A stretch of DNA of 61,388 nucleotides from Acidimicrobiia bacterium. Its GTDB lineage: Bacteria; Actinomycetota; Acidimicrobiia; Spongiisociales; UBA5794. Position numbers and translations under genes: made by a program. Position 1 is the stretch's first letter. Each line of letters opens with the position of its first letter. The notes beneath the pieces were generated by a model that made no database searches, was not told the DNA's origin, and was given only the letters and a program-made list of their open reading frames with translations. The stretch is taken from the NCBI GenBank assembly GCA_030065575.1, contig JASJDZ010000044.1, forward strand, positions 1 to 61,388. The letters are read 5' to 3'. This document shows, one piece after another, positions 8,925 to 17,431 of the stretch.

Positions 8925-8968
8925 TCTGGCGTAGCACGCGGCGGTATATCGCCGCTATCTACGCCAGA
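8925..8968 (+). terminator. nested palindrome after the iolD operon
   Basis: Outer arms TCTGGCGTAG (8925-8934) and CTACGCCAGA (8959-8968) pair perfectly. Inside, GCGGCG (8938-8943) pairs with CGCCGC (8950-8955) around a GTATAT loop. It begins 17 bases after the stop of the last operon gene. The same outer arm is found at 49444-49487, also just after an operon end, with a different inner stem. A 3'-end structure or terminator is the best reading. Confidence 0.55.
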
Positions 8969-9016
8969 GTGAGGAGTCGTGAATGCGCTCGATAGCGTCG
9001 AGCTCGCTGCCCGTCT

Positions 9017-9198
9017 GATGAGGGGAGTTCGATCGTATCGAACTCCAGGGCGATTGCATCGCACGATTGCATCGCACGGCTTGTGATGAGGGGAGTTCGA
9101 TCGTATCGAACTCCAGGGCGATTGCATCGCACGATTGCATCGAACTCCAGGGCGATTGCATCGCACGATTGCATCGAACTCCAGGGCGATTGCATCGC
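9017..9198. repeat. cluster of two-hairpin intergenic repeats in front of the ClC gene
   Basis: A unit starting GATGAGGGGAGTTCGATC occurs at 9017-9075 and again at 9086-9144 (69-base period). A 34-base unit then repeats head-to-tail at 9131-9164 and 9165-9198. Each long unit contains a 10-base stem, GGAGTTCGAT (9024-9033) with ATCGAACTCC (9037-9046), and a shorter GCGAT/ATCGC stem. The bulk of the 8909-9218 gap is this array; I see no gene in it. Similar single copies are at 35383, 42126, 51180 and 60610, where the two hairpins occur in the opposite order, so this cluster is in reverse orientation. Confidence 0.85.
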
Positions 9199-9218
9199 CC
9201 AGCTACCGTGGGCCCCAC

Positions 9219-11255
9219 ATGAGGATGTCACTGCGGTCGTTGGTAGACCCGCGGCACACCGCGGCCTTCATCGCTCTGGCTCTGCTCGTTGGATTCCTGG
9301 CCGGTGTCGCCGGGGCCGGCTTGATTGCAGCCATCGATGGGCTGGCTGCGGGAGTCTCATGGCTGGAGGACCAGCTGCGGTTCGGTCGATGGTTGCCCCT
9401 CATCAGTGTGCCGCTGGGGCTGGGTGTGGCCTGGCTGATCGGTCGACGGTTCCCCGAGGTGCGAGGGAGCGGCGTTCCGGAGACCACCGCCGGGCTGGCC
9501 GTGCGCGCCGGCTACCTACCCACGCGGTCGATCTTCTGGAAGACTGCGGCAACTGCCTCGACCCTTGGCGGGGGAGGATCAGCCGGTCGGGAGGGCCCGA
9601 CGGTGATGATCGGGGCCGCGATCGGTTCGTCGATCGGGCGGCACTCTGGTCTTGGCGAGGATCAGATCCGGTCGTTGGTTGCCGCTGGGGCCGGGGCGGG
9701 CATCGGGGCAACCTTCAACGCTCCCATTGCCGGGATGCTGTTTGCCATGGAGGTGATCCTGGGCAACTTCGCCATCCGCCATCTCAACGCCGTTGTAATC
9801 GCCTCAGTCACCGCAGCGGTAACGACCAGGTCGTTGGTAGGCCAGGAGCGCATTCTGTCGGCAGAGCCGCACGCACTGGGCGATGCGACGGAGTTGCTGC
9901 TGTACGCGGGACTAGGAATCCTCGCCGCCATTGTCGGGCTCGGATTCCTGAGAGCATTCGACACGGTTCATTCCAAGATCGACCTCTTTGTCCAACGCCC
10001 GTGGCTCCGTCCGATCGTGCTTGGAGTCCCGGTGGCGGCCATGATCGCAATTGAGCCGAGGCTGTTCGGGACCGGTCAATCGTTCATCCAGGGGCTCGTC
10101 GACGGCAGCGTTCTCGAGACTGCATGGTGGGTGCTGCTGCTCCTTTCGGGCTTGAAGGTGCTCGCAACGGCAGGGACGCTCGGAGCCCATGGATCGGGTG
10201 GCCACTTCATGCCGGCCCTCTTCATCGGCTCAACACTCGGTGCCGGCGTCGCAGCCCTCATCGCTCCGGTGTGGGAGATCTCCACCATCGACACCGGCGC
10301 ATTTGCCGTTGTCGGTATGGCGGCGACCTTTGCGGCGGTTGCGCGCGCCCCGCTGACCGCAATCCTGATCGTCTTCGAGCTGACCGGCGACTACGGACTC
10401 GTCCTGCCGCTGATGCTGGCTACGTCCCTGGCCACCTTCCTCGGCGATCGCTTACATCCCGAGACGGTCTACACCATTCCGCTGGTCAGTCGCGGGATTC
10501 GCCTCCTCCGCACCAGCGATGTCGATCTTCTCGACACCGTGACCGTTGCTCAGGTGATGACCCCCTGGCACGAAGTGATCAGACCCTCGGCAACCACGCG
10601 GGAAGTGCAAGACGATTTGGATTCGCACCTGCATCACGGTTTGCCCGTTGTCTCTGAGGATGATCGATTGGTCGGCATAATCACCGTCACCGACATCACT
10701 AGAACCGGGGGGCCGCGCAACGATTACACCGCTGCGGAAGCCATGACCCCGAGCCCGGTAACGGTCACGGAGTCGACACCGGTGTCGCGAGCGATGGAGC
10801 GCATGGCCAGCCTCGGAGTCGGGCGACTTCCCGTCGTCGCAGATGAGGCACCGACCAGACTCGTCGGCATGTTCCGAAGGGAGACTGCGGTGCGGGCCTA
10901 TCACTTCGCCTTGACCGCGGCCACCGAGAGTGAGCTCGCCAGGAAGCGACAGAGGCTCTGGACGCGACCGGACGCGGAGTTCTTCGAGTTCCATATTCCT
11001 GGCGGATCCGTCGCCGACGGCGCCGCGCTGAAGGAAGTGCCGTGGCCACATGGGTCGACCCTGGTCGCGATCCGGCGCGGCCCTGCCGTGCTCGTCCCCG
11101 ATGGCACCACAGTCCTCGAGGCAGGGGACATAATCACGGGGTTTGGGGCTGCCGACGCTCGGGATGAAGTAATGGAACGTTTGCGCTCACCCGCCCCGGT
11201 TGTGAGCGACCCGGAACCCGGTTCCGACTCGGGTCAGGAGGACAGCCAGGCGTAG
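9219..11255 (+). CDS. ClC-type chloride channel/antiporter with CBS pair and RCK C-terminal domain
   Basis: The roughly 678-residue membrane protein has the three ClC selectivity motifs in order: GSGVPE near residue 85, GREGP near residue 125 and GSGGHFMPALF near residue 325. Two CBS domains follow around residues 440-560 (VMTPWHEVI and AMTPSPVTV begin them), then a TrkA-C/RCK-C-like domain near residues 590-650. This is the architecture of CBS-regulated bacterial ClC proteins moving Cl- or other anions. ATG at 9219 (or 9225) is preferred: a TACCGT -10 lies 9 bases upstream and longer frames run into the repeat array. Proximity to the Mrp operons fits ion and pH homeostasis, but no shared operator is seen. 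Confidence 0.93.
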   Translation: MRMSLRSLVDPRHTAAFIALALLVGFLAGVAGAGLIAAIDGLAAGVSWLEDQLRFGRWLPLISVPLGLGVAWLIGRRFPEVRGSGVPETTAGLAVRAGYLPTRSIFWKTAATASTLGGGGSAGREGPTVMIGAAIGSSIGRHSGLGEDQIRSLVAAGAGAGIGATFNAPIAGMLFAMEVILGNFAIRHLNAVVIASVTAAVTTRSLVGQERILSAEPHALGDATELLLYAGLGILAAIVGLGFLRAFDTVHSKIDLFVQRPWLRPIVLGVPVAAMIAIEPRLFGTGQSFIQGLVDGSVLETAWWVLLLLSGLKVLATAGTLGAHGSGGHFMPALFIGSTLGAGVAALIAPVWEISTIDTGAFAVVGMAATFAAVARAPLTAILIVFELTGDYGLVLPLMLATSLATFLGDRLHPETVYTIPLVSRGIRLLRTSDVDLLDTVTVAQVMTPWHEVIRPSATTREVQDDLDSHLHHGLPVVSEDDRLVGIITVTDITRTGGPRNDYTAAEAMTPSPVTVTESTPVSRAMERMASLGVGRLPVVADEAPTRLVGMFRRETAVRAYHFALTAATESELARKRQRLWTRPDAEFFEFHIPGGSVADGAALKEVPWPHGSTLVAIRRGPAVLVPDGTTVLEAGDIITGFGAADARDEVMERLRSPAPVVSDPEPGSDSGQEDSQA

Positions 11256-11336
11256 TCGCTACCCCCGCGATGGGTGTTGGGTCACGTCCGTTTTGCGTTC
11301 CCCGCCGAACCTCATTTGGTTGCTCGATCACAAGAT

Positions 11337-11361
11337 ATGCGTCCCTTGTTTCGTGTAACAT
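11337..11361 (+). promoter_or_regulatory. promoter and dyad operator of the first Mrp operon
   Basis: ATGCG (11337-11341) and CGTGT (11352-11356) are separated by 10 bases, and TAACAT (11356-11361) is a plausible -10 located 9 bases before the ATG, so the transcript would be leaderless. TTTCGTGTAA begins 22 bases before the start codon, exactly as at the second Mrp operon (17410). The first half-site is the weakest of the three related dyads. Confidence 0.6.
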
Positions 11362-11370
11362 GATTCACGT

Positions 11371-13668
11371 ATGATCCCGCTCCTCGTCCTCCATGTGGCG
11401 GTTGCTGCTGCGCTCGCCCTATTCCACCGCCGTCTCGGCAGGTGGGCCTTTGTGCTGGGCGCAATCGGACCGGCGGCGACTCTGCTCTGGGCGCTATCGA
11501 TCGCCGGGGATGTGATTGCGGGAAGCCCTGAGATCGACTCCTTCTCCTGGGTGCCCAGCCTCGGTCTCGAGATCGGGTTCCGGATCGACTCATACGCACT
11601 GCTGTTCCTACTCGTCATTGCCGGCGCCGGCTTGCCGATCTTCCTCTACTCACACCGCTACTTCTCGGCATCGAGACGCGCCACGATCTTCGCCGCAACC
11701 ATGCTGGTCTTCGCCGGCTCGATGACCGGTCTCGTCGCTGCCGACCACCTGCTGGTGCTGTTCGTGTTCTGGGAACTGACCACGATCTCGTCGTACCTGC
11801 TCATTGGCTACAAGGACGAGGAGGCATCAGCTCGCTCTGCAGCGTTGCACGCGGCCCTGGTCACCGGCGCTGGTGGTCTGGCCATGCTGGGCGGCATGGT
11901 TCTGCTGGCCGGGGAGGCGGGGACCTATGTGATCTCTGAGCTGATCGCAAACCCGCCGGCGGCGACCGCTGCCGTCAACGCCGGGTGGGCGCTCGTTCTG
12001 ATCGGCGCCGTCACGAAGTCGGCGCAGTTCCCCTTCCACGCCTGGCTCCCCGGGGCAATGGCCGCTCCCACTCCGGCCAGCGCCTTTCTCCACTCGGCGA
12101 CCATGGTCAAAGCCGGCATCTTCCTCGTCGGCAAGGTCGGGGTGGCCGCCGCCGGTTCTGCTGACTGGTGGCAACCGGCGGTGCTCATCCTCGGTGGGAT
12201 CACAATGGTCATCGGTGGTTGGAGGGCACTACGCCAGCACGACCTGAAGCTTCTGTTGGCTTATGGCACCGTGTCCCAACTTGGGTTCATCTTCCTCTTG
12301 ATGGGATCGGGCATCCCCGAGCTGGTTTTCGGCGGGGTTGCGCTGCTGCTGAGCCACGCGCTCTTCAAAGCGACCCTGTTCATGGTTGTCGGTGCGATCG
12401 ACCACGAAACGGGCACCAGAGACCTTCGCCGCCTATCCGGCCTACGAAGCTCGATGCCGCGGCTCTTTTGGGTTGCGGTTGCCACCGGCCTGTCGATGGC
12501 AGCCGTCCCGTTGACAATCGGGTTTGCGGCCAAAGAGGCAGCCTTTGTAGCGCTGCTCGATGAGAACGTTTGGTGGGTAGCAGCGGCTGCCGCCGCGTCG
12601 ACATTGACAGTGGCGTACACCGGGCGGTTCCTGATCGGAGCCTTTGGCACTCATCACCCGGACCGGGAACCGGCCCACGGCAGTGCTCTCTCCGTCAGGA
12701 ACACACTGCTCAGCGCACCGGGTTCGCTGGCGCTCATTTCCGTTGCCGTTGGCCTCATCCCCACTGCGCTGTTCCCACTGGTCGACAGCGCAACCGAAGC
12801 GGTCACTGGTATCAGCAAGGCCGGGAAGCTGGTCGTCTGGCCCGGGTGGGTCGCAGCACTGGCCTGGTCTTTGGCGTCGTTGTCAATCGGCCTCGTACTG
12901 GCCTGGCGATCCGACCTCATGTCACGCGCCGGAGATCGGGTGGCGGTGGTCGCCCGGAGGCTTCCCGATGCGGAGAACGTGTATCGCCGATCGATTCCGG
13001 CTCTACTCCGCTTCGCCGACAGTTCCAGCAGTCTTCTCCAGAGTGGCTCGCTCCCGGCATACCTCGCCATCATCCTCATCGTGGCGGTAGTTGGGCCGAC
13101 CGTTGCCGTGCTTGCTGAGGGCCCGACGCTCTTGGTCCCGGAGAACGGCAGCCTGCTCGAGTGGATGCTGGGCATCCTCATCGTCGGCTTTGCGGTGAGT
13201 CTGGCGTTTGTGCGGCGACGATTTGCCGTGGTGATCCTGCTCGGCGGAGTCGGCTACGGGATGGCCGGTGTGTACTCAGTATTCGGCGGTCCCGACCTCA
13301 CCCTCACCCAACTGCTCGTGGAAACACTGGTCATCACGCTGTTTGCCTTCGTGCTGCGCCACCTCCCGGCAACCTTCGCCCGCCCCGCGACCGCCAGGTT
13401 GCCTCGCCTTGCCGTGGCGCTGGCCGTTGGGGCATTCGTCTTTGGTGCCGGACTGGTGGTCAACGCTGCTCGCCAGCCGAGCGCCGTTGCCGCTAGCTAC
13501 CTCGAGCAGTCTGTCCCGGAGGCGGCGGGAGGCAATGTCGTCAACGTCATCCTCGTGGACTTCCGAGCATTCGACACCTTCGGTGAGATCACCGTCCTGG
13601 TAGCCGCAGTCCTCGGTGCGGCGGGTCTTGTCGTCCCGGTCATTCGGAACGCAAGGAGTCGAGCATGA
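11371..13668 (+). CDS. mrpA: Mrp Na+/H+ antiporter subunit A (first copy)
   Basis: This 765-residue polytopic protein resembles NuoL/ND5. Glu135 in FVFWELTTIS and Lys216 in AVTKSAQFPFHAWLPG are the conserved proton-path residues, followed by SAFLHSATMVKAG. The C-terminal third contains the DUF4040 segment (FGGPDLTLTQLLVETL, about residue 645) and an MrpB N-like end, VNVILVDFRAFDTFGEIT. This is the large subunit of the multi-subunit Mrp/Mnh antiporter that exports Na+ in exchange for H+. It overlaps mrpB by 4 bases and begins a six-gene coupled operon. A second version is encoded at 17432-19723. Some MrpA proteins act in K+/H+ exchange, so ion specificity is unproven. Confidence 0.95.
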   Translation: MIPLLVLHVAVAAALALFHRRLGRWAFVLGAIGPAATLLWALSIAGDVIAGSPEIDSFSWVPSLGLEIGFRIDSYALLFLLVIAGAGLPIFLYSHRYFSASRRATIFAATMLVFAGSMTGLVAADHLLVLFVFWELTTISSYLLIGYKDEEASARSAALHAALVTGAGGLAMLGGMVLLAGEAGTYVISELIANPPAATAAVNAGWALVLIGAVTKSAQFPFHAWLPGAMAAPTPASAFLHSATMVKAGIFLVGKVGVAAAGSADWWQPAVLILGGITMVIGGWRALRQHDLKLLLAYGTVSQLGFIFLLMGSGIPELVFGGVALLLSHALFKATLFMVVGAIDHETGTRDLRRLSGLRSSMPRLFWVAVATGLSMAAVPLTIGFAAKEAAFVALLDENVWWVAAAAAASTLTVAYTGRFLIGAFGTHHPDREPAHGSALSVRNTLLSAPGSLALISVAVGLIPTALFPLVDSATEAVTGISKAGKLVVWPGWVAALAWSLASLSIGLVLAWRSDLMSRAGDRVAVVARRLPDAENVYRRSIPALLRFADSSSSLLQSGSLPAYLAIILIVAVVGPTVAVLAEGPTLLVPENGSLLEWMLGILIVGFAVSLAFVRRRFAVVILLGGVGYGMAGVYSVFGGPDLTLTQLLVETLVITLFAFVLRHLPATFARPATARLPRLAVALAVGAFVFGAGLVVNAARQPSAVAASYLEQSVPEAAGGNVVNVILVDFRAFDTFGEITVLVAAVLGAAGLVVPVIRNARSRA

Positions 13669-14114
13669 AGTCCACACGCCGCTCCGCCATTCTCGAGTCT
13701 GGTGTCATAACTGTTGCCGGGCCCCTGATTGTCTTCTCCATCTACCTGCTGTTCGCCGGCCACAACCAGCCCGGGGGTGGCTTCTCCGGTGGCCTGGTCG
13801 CCGGCGTTCTGATCTCCCTGGTCTGGGCCGCCGGCGGCACCGCAGCGGTGCGTCGGGTTGTCCCGCTTCGTGCCACGCTGTTGATGGGGACCGGCCTGGT
13901 GGTGGCTGCGCTCACCGGTTTCGCTTCTCTGCTGCCCGGTCTGGTCTTTCTCGAGTCCGGCTATGTCGAGGTGTCTCTACCGGTCTTTGGCGACGTGAAG
14001 GTCGTTTCCGCCCTCTTCTTCGACATCGGTGTGTACCTGGTCGTTGTGGGGATGGCGCTCGGCCTAGTCAAGGCGCTCGGTGAAGAGGGCAAGCCGATGG
14101 AGGCCGAGCAATGA
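13665..14114 (+). CDS. mrpB: Mrp antiporter subunit B (first copy)
   Basis: The 149-residue membrane protein has the MnhB hallmark AGHNQPGGGFSGGLVAG near residue 30 and a C-terminal FFDIGVYLVVVGMALGLV segment, with four predicted membrane helices. It starts inside the stop of mrpA (ATGA) and overlaps mrpC in the same way, as is usual for obligate subunits of this complex. MrpB carries no known catalytic residue; it is a structural small subunit of the antiporter. The nearest relative in this window is the gene at 19720. Confidence 0.93.
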   Translation: MKSTRRSAILESGVITVAGPLIVFSIYLLFAGHNQPGGGFSGGLVAGVLISLVWAAGGTAAVRRVVPLRATLLMGTGLVVAALTGFASLLPGLVFLESGYVEVSLPVFGDVKVVSALFFDIGVYLVVVGMALGLVKALGEEGKPMEAEQ

Positions 14115-14491
14115 GCCTGGTCATGCTTTCGGTCGCCGCCATCCTGTTTGCGGTCGGGACCTATCTGATCCTGCAGCGCACTCTGTCACGGGTCATCATC
14201 GGTCTCGGCCTGATTTCACACGGTGCCAACCTGCTCATCATGCTGGCGGGCTCAGGTCCGGCCAATCCGCCCGTGATTCTCGCTACTGAGACCCCGCCGA
14301 TTGCCGATCCGCTGCCTCAGGCGATGGTTCTCACTGCGATCGTCATCACCTTCGGCATTACGGCTTTCCTCCTGGCGCTCGCCCTGCGCAGCTACCTGCT
14401 GACCGGAACCGACGCCGTCGAGGACGACATCGAAGATCGCCGGATTGCCCGCCACGGCCAATCTGAAAGCGAGCGGGAGGCTGCAACGTGA
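14111..14491 (+). CDS. mrpC: Mrp antiporter subunit C (first copy)
   Basis: A 126-residue NuoK-like subunit with three membrane helices. Conserved features are TYLILQRTLSRVIIGLGLISHGANLLI near residues 15-45 and DPLPQAMVLTAIVITFGITAFLLAL near residues 70-95. The hydrophilic C-terminal tail is rich in Asp, Glu and Arg. It overlaps mrpB and mrpD by 4 bases each. As a NuoK homologue it probably contributes part of the ion path at the interface with subunits A and D. Confidence 0.93.
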   Translation: MSLVMLSVAAILFAVGTYLILQRTLSRVIIGLGLISHGANLLIMLAGSGPANPPVILATETPPIADPLPQAMVLTAIVITFGITAFLLALALRSYLLTGTDAVEDDIEDRRIARHGQSESEREAAT

Positions 14492-15957
14492 GCTGGTTGC
14501 TTCCTGCCGTAGTCGCAGTTCCGGTGCTTGGTGCCGGTCTGACCATCATCGTGGGGCGGCGTCTGCTGCTCCAGCGTGCGATCGCCGTTTCCGGTGTGGG
14601 CTTTGTGCTCGGGGCTGCAATCGCCTTGCTGATTTCAGCGGACGGCGGCACCGCGCTGGTCAGCCAGGTCGGCGGCTGGGACGCGCCTGCTGGGATAACG
14701 CTCGTTGCCGATCGCTTTGCGGCGATGATCCTGACTGTGGCGGCCGCCATGCTCTTTGCCGTCCTCTTCTATGCGATGGCCCAGCTCGGACGCGACGCCC
14801 TCGACTGGTGGTTCCATACCAAGTACCTGGTCCTCACGGCCGGGGTCGCTCTGTCGCTCGTAACCGGTGATCTGTTCAACCTGTTCGTTGGATTCGAGAT
14901 CATGCTGATTGCGTCGTACGTCCTGCTGACCGTGAAGACCGGGCCTGATGAGGTTCGGGCGACCATCAGCTACGTCGTCATCAACCTGGTTGCATCAGCC
15001 CTGTTCTTGATGGTGGTTGCCTATGTCTACACCACAACGGGGACGCTCAACCTGGCGGATCTGTCCGGCAAGATGATGGAAATCGACCCGGCAGTGAGAT
15101 CCGGGCTCAGCATGCTGACCCTGGTGGTGTTCGGCATCAAGGCGGCGCTATTCCCTCTGTTCATGTGGCTGCCCGACTCGTACCCGACTGCCCCTACCCC
15201 GGTTACGGCGATCTTTGCCGGTCTGCTCACCAAGGTCGGCGTCTTTGTGATCATTCGCACCCAGACGCTGCTGTTCAGCCAGGAAGGTCCCTCGACCCTT
15301 CTGCTGTTTGTTGCCGGCGCAACGATGGCCGTGGGCGTTCTCGGAGCGATTGCCCAGAACGACGTCAAGCGAATCCTCAGCTTCCACATCGTTAGTCAGA
15401 TCGGGTACATGATGATGGGGCTCGGGTTCCTTTCTGTGGCCGGCCTGGCGGCGGCGATTCTGTTTGTTGCCAACCAGATCATCGTCAAGACGGGCCTCTT
15501 CCTCGTGGGTGGGCTCGTTGAGGCTGAACACGGTACCGGTGCGCTCGATCGGATCGGTGGGCTGCTACACCGACGACCCGTCATGGCGGCCCTCTACCTA
15601 CCGCTTGCTCTCAGCCTTGCCGGGCTGCCGCCGTTCTCCGGCTTCATCCCGAAGCTGGCTCTCGTCCAAGAGGGATTGGCCCTAGACCGCAATCTGATTG
15701 TCGGGGTCAGCCTTGCTGTGAGCCTGTTGACGTTCTTCTCAGTGACGAAGATCTGGGGGGGCGTTTTCTGGGGAGAGCAGACGGCTGCCAAGGCGAAAGC
15801 CGCTCCCGGGATGATGGGGGCCACGGTGCTGGTGGTGGTGCTGAGCTTGGCGGCGGTGGTGTTCGCCGAGCCCATCGTCGGCTTGGCCGAACGTGCCGCT
15901 AGCGATCTGATCGATCCGGCGATCTATGCCGAACTCGTTCTGGGGGTGGGTCGATGA
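14488..15957 (+). CDS. mrpD: Mrp antiporter subunit D (first copy)
   Basis: At 489 residues this is the NuoN/NuoM-like antiporter subunit. GDLFNLFVGFEIMLIASYVLL near residue 130 holds the conserved Glu. VFGIKAALFPLFMWLPDSYPTAPTP near residue 215 holds the conserved Lys, and FHIVSQIGYMMMG near residue 300 is the discontinuous-helix region. About 14 membrane helices are expected. The GTG start overlaps the mrpC stop. Subunit D and subunit A are thought to be the two proton-translocating modules of the complex. Confidence 0.95.
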   Translation: MSWLLPAVVAVPVLGAGLTIIVGRRLLLQRAIAVSGVGFVLGAAIALLISADGGTALVSQVGGWDAPAGITLVADRFAAMILTVAAAMLFAVLFYAMAQLGRDALDWWFHTKYLVLTAGVALSLVTGDLFNLFVGFEIMLIASYVLLTVKTGPDEVRATISYVVINLVASALFLMVVAYVYTTTGTLNLADLSGKMMEIDPAVRSGLSMLTLVVFGIKAALFPLFMWLPDSYPTAPTPVTAIFAGLLTKVGVFVIIRTQTLLFSQEGPSTLLLFVAGATMAVGVLGAIAQNDVKRILSFHIVSQIGYMMMGLGFLSVAGLAAAILFVANQIIVKTGLFLVGGLVEAEHGTGALDRIGGLLHRRPVMAALYLPLALSLAGLPPFSGFIPKLALVQEGLALDRNLIVGVSLAVSLLTFFSVTKIWGGVFWGEQTAAKAKAAPGMMGATVLVVVLSLAAVVFAEPIVGLAERAASDLIDPAIYAELVLGVGR

Positions 15958-16214
15958 GCGATGTCGTAACCATGGTTCAGATACTGCTCGGCCTCGCCGG
16001 GGTGCTGGCGCTCGTCCGCGCCGTACAGGGACCGCATCTGGTTGATCGCATCGTTGCTCTTGACCTGGTGCTGCTCCTGCTGGCCGGAGGCCTGGTTGCC
16101 CACAGCTCCCGGGACGGTTCTGAGCTCTTCTTTGGCGCAGCCATCGTCGTAGCGTTGGTGGCCTTTGCCGGCACGGTGATCGTTGCTCGCTTCATCGAGT
16201 GGAGGGACACCTGA
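15954..16214 (+). CDS. mrpF: Mrp antiporter subunit F (first copy)
   Basis: An 86-residue, three-helix subunit with the MnhF hallmark GPHLVDRIVALDLVLLLLAGG in the middle and FAGTVIVARFIEW at the end. The ATG overlaps the mrpD stop and its TGA overlaps the ATG of the next gene. In the canonical order subunit E precedes F; here E is missing from that place and is fused to G in the next gene. The conserved Asp of this subunit has been linked to Na+ transport in other species. Confidence 0.92.
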   Translation: MSDVVTMVQILLGLAGVLALVRAVQGPHLVDRIVALDLVLLLLAGGLVAHSSRDGSELFFGAAIVVALVAFAGTVIVARFIEWRDT

Positions 16215-17053
16215 TGAGCGTGTTGCAGATGATCGGCAGCACATTGCTCCTAGCTGGGGCAGTGGTCACATTGTTGGCCGCATTGGGTCTGCTCGACTTT
16301 CCCTCGTCGCTGGCCAGGATGCACGCGGCAACGAAGTCCGCTTCGCTCGGGCTGGCTTCAGTTGCCCTCGGCTCTGGCATAGCGGCAGAGTCGGTAGGGC
16401 TGTTTGGTGTCGGGGCGCTCGTTGCGGTGTTCATGTTCCTGACGGCCCCCGTATCGGGCCACATGCTCGGTAGGGCAAGCTACTTCGCAGGCCAATCCCC
16501 GGGCCTGGTTCACGATGACCTGGCGACGGCCCGGCCGAGCGTGCGAGCTTTCACGCCGGAGCGGAGCAGCCGCCCTTCGCTGTTGCGCATGATCCCGCTG
16601 GTCTTGATCTGGGTCCTCCTCTGGCGCGATGCCGGGGCCGGGGTCTGGATTGTCGGCATCTTCGTTGCGGCCTTGATCGAGTGGGCCAGGCGCCAGCGCA
16701 ACGCTCCGGTGCGTGTGCGCATAGGAGGCTCGCTGATCTTCCTCGGTCGCTACGTGTGGATGGTGATTCGCTCGACTTTGCGGGTGGCGTGGGAAGTCAT
16801 CACTCCCCGCAACGATCAGATTCGGGAGGCAATCGTCGCCGTGCCGATGCAAGGGAACTCTCTATCGGTTGCCCTGCTGGTTGCCAATGCAATCAGCTTC
16901 ACGCCGGGGTCGTTGACCGTCGAGCTCACCGAGGAGCCTCTGGTTGTCTACGTGCATGTCCTGCACTTTGAATCCGTTGCCGCAGTCCAAAGCGAGGTCG
17001 AAGCGCTGGAACGCCTCGTTGCGGCCGCGCTCGGCGAAGAGATCCCCGCATAG
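16214..17053 (+). CDS. Mrp antiporter fused subunits G and E (first copy)
   Basis: The 279-residue product combines two Mrp subunits. Residues 1 to about 95 are MrpG-like: three helices with LDFPSSLARMHAATKSASLG. After a linker of about 35 residues containing SVRAFTPERSSRP, residues from about 125 onward are MrpE-like, with LIWVLLWRDAGAGVWIVG, YVWMVIRSTLRVAWEVI and the soluble SLTVELTEEPLVVYVHVLHF end. Canonical operons encode E and G separately (A-B-C-D-E-F-G); the order here is A-B-C-D-F-(G-E). The downstream copy at 22269 has the same fusion, so this is real architecture, not a sequencing error. Start ATG 16214 overlaps the mrpF stop. Confidence 0.9.
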   Translation: MSVLQMIGSTLLLAGAVVTLLAALGLLDFPSSLARMHAATKSASLGLASVALGSGIAAESVGLFGVGALVAVFMFLTAPVSGHMLGRASYFAGQSPGLVHDDLATARPSVRAFTPERSSRPSLLRMIPLVLIWVLLWRDAGAGVWIVGIFVAALIEWARRQRNAPVRVRIGGSLIFLGRYVWMVIRSTLRVAWEVITPRNDQIREAIVAVPMQGNSLSVALLVANAISFTPGSLTVELTEEPLVVYVHVLHFESVAAVQSEVEALERLVAAALGEEIPA

Positions 17054-17063
17054 CGCGCAGCGG

Positions 17064-17357
17064 CTAACGCGGCCCTGCCGGATCCTTGTGCAGGGCCTGA
17101 ATGATGTCGCCAATCGAAACGTGAGACTCGATGTCGTGGCGAAGCGGTACGTCGGTCATCACCTCGTAGTGATTGCGCCGTCCCCTGCGCTCGTGCTTGA
17201 GGTAGCCCGACTCCTCGAGCTCGGCAACGATGCGCTGAGTTGCCCGTTCCGTGATACCGACGCGCAACGCCACCTCGCGGAGAGTGGTGTCCGGATCCTC
17301 TGAGATACAGAACAGCACGTGAGCGTGATTAGTGAAAATCGTCCATTTGGCGCTCAA
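17064..17357 (-). CDS. small winged-helix transcriptional regulator
   Basis: A 97-residue, single-domain DNA-binding protein. The segment TLREVALRVGITERATQRIVAELEESGYL (about residues 25-53) is a helix-turn-helix, followed by a basic wing HERRGRRNHYEV. It belongs to the short MarR/ArsR-like winged-helix group. It sits between the two Mrp operons, its 3' end 11 bases from the first and its start divergent from the second. The dyad at 17398-17417 is 41 bases from its start codon. The same dyad occurs upstream of the first Mrp operon and the stress-protein gene, so it is the best candidate regulator of all three. The signal sensed (Na+, pH or osmotic change) is unknown; no ligand domain is visible. 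Confidence 0.8.
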   Translation of the reverse strand: MSAKWTIFTNHAHVLFCISEDPDTTLREVALRVGITERATQRIVAELEESGYLKHERRGRRNHYEVMTDVPLRHDIESHVSIGDIIQALHKDPAGPR

Positions 17358-17397
17358 CGCCTAGTCTCCTTTTTTGCCTTTAGGGATTCCAGTATAA

Positions 17398-17422
17398 ATA
17401 CGTATTTCGTTTCGTGTAAACC
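17398..17422 (+). promoter_or_regulatory. promoter and dyad operator of the second Mrp operon
   Basis: ATACG (17398-17402) and CGTGT (17413-17417) are spaced by 10 bases and are nearly complementary. TTTCGTGTAA (17410-17419) begins 22 bases before the ATG, the same offset as in the first operon. TAAACC (17417-17422) is a possible -10 for a leaderless mRNA. The site lies between the divergent winged-helix gene and mrpA, so it could control both. Confidence 0.6.
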
Positions 17423-17431
17423 GTAGCGCCT

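Noticed and set aside
9131-9198. 34-base tandem units considered as a CRISPR array or origin iterons
   Set aside because: Only two exact copies, no spacers, no DnaA-box cluster and no replication gene nearby; they belong to the intergenic hairpin family.
9083-11051. Several long alternative-frame openings within the ClC gene
   Set aside because: They are GC-rich shadow frames with arginine/serine-rich composition; the ClC frame contains all family motifs.
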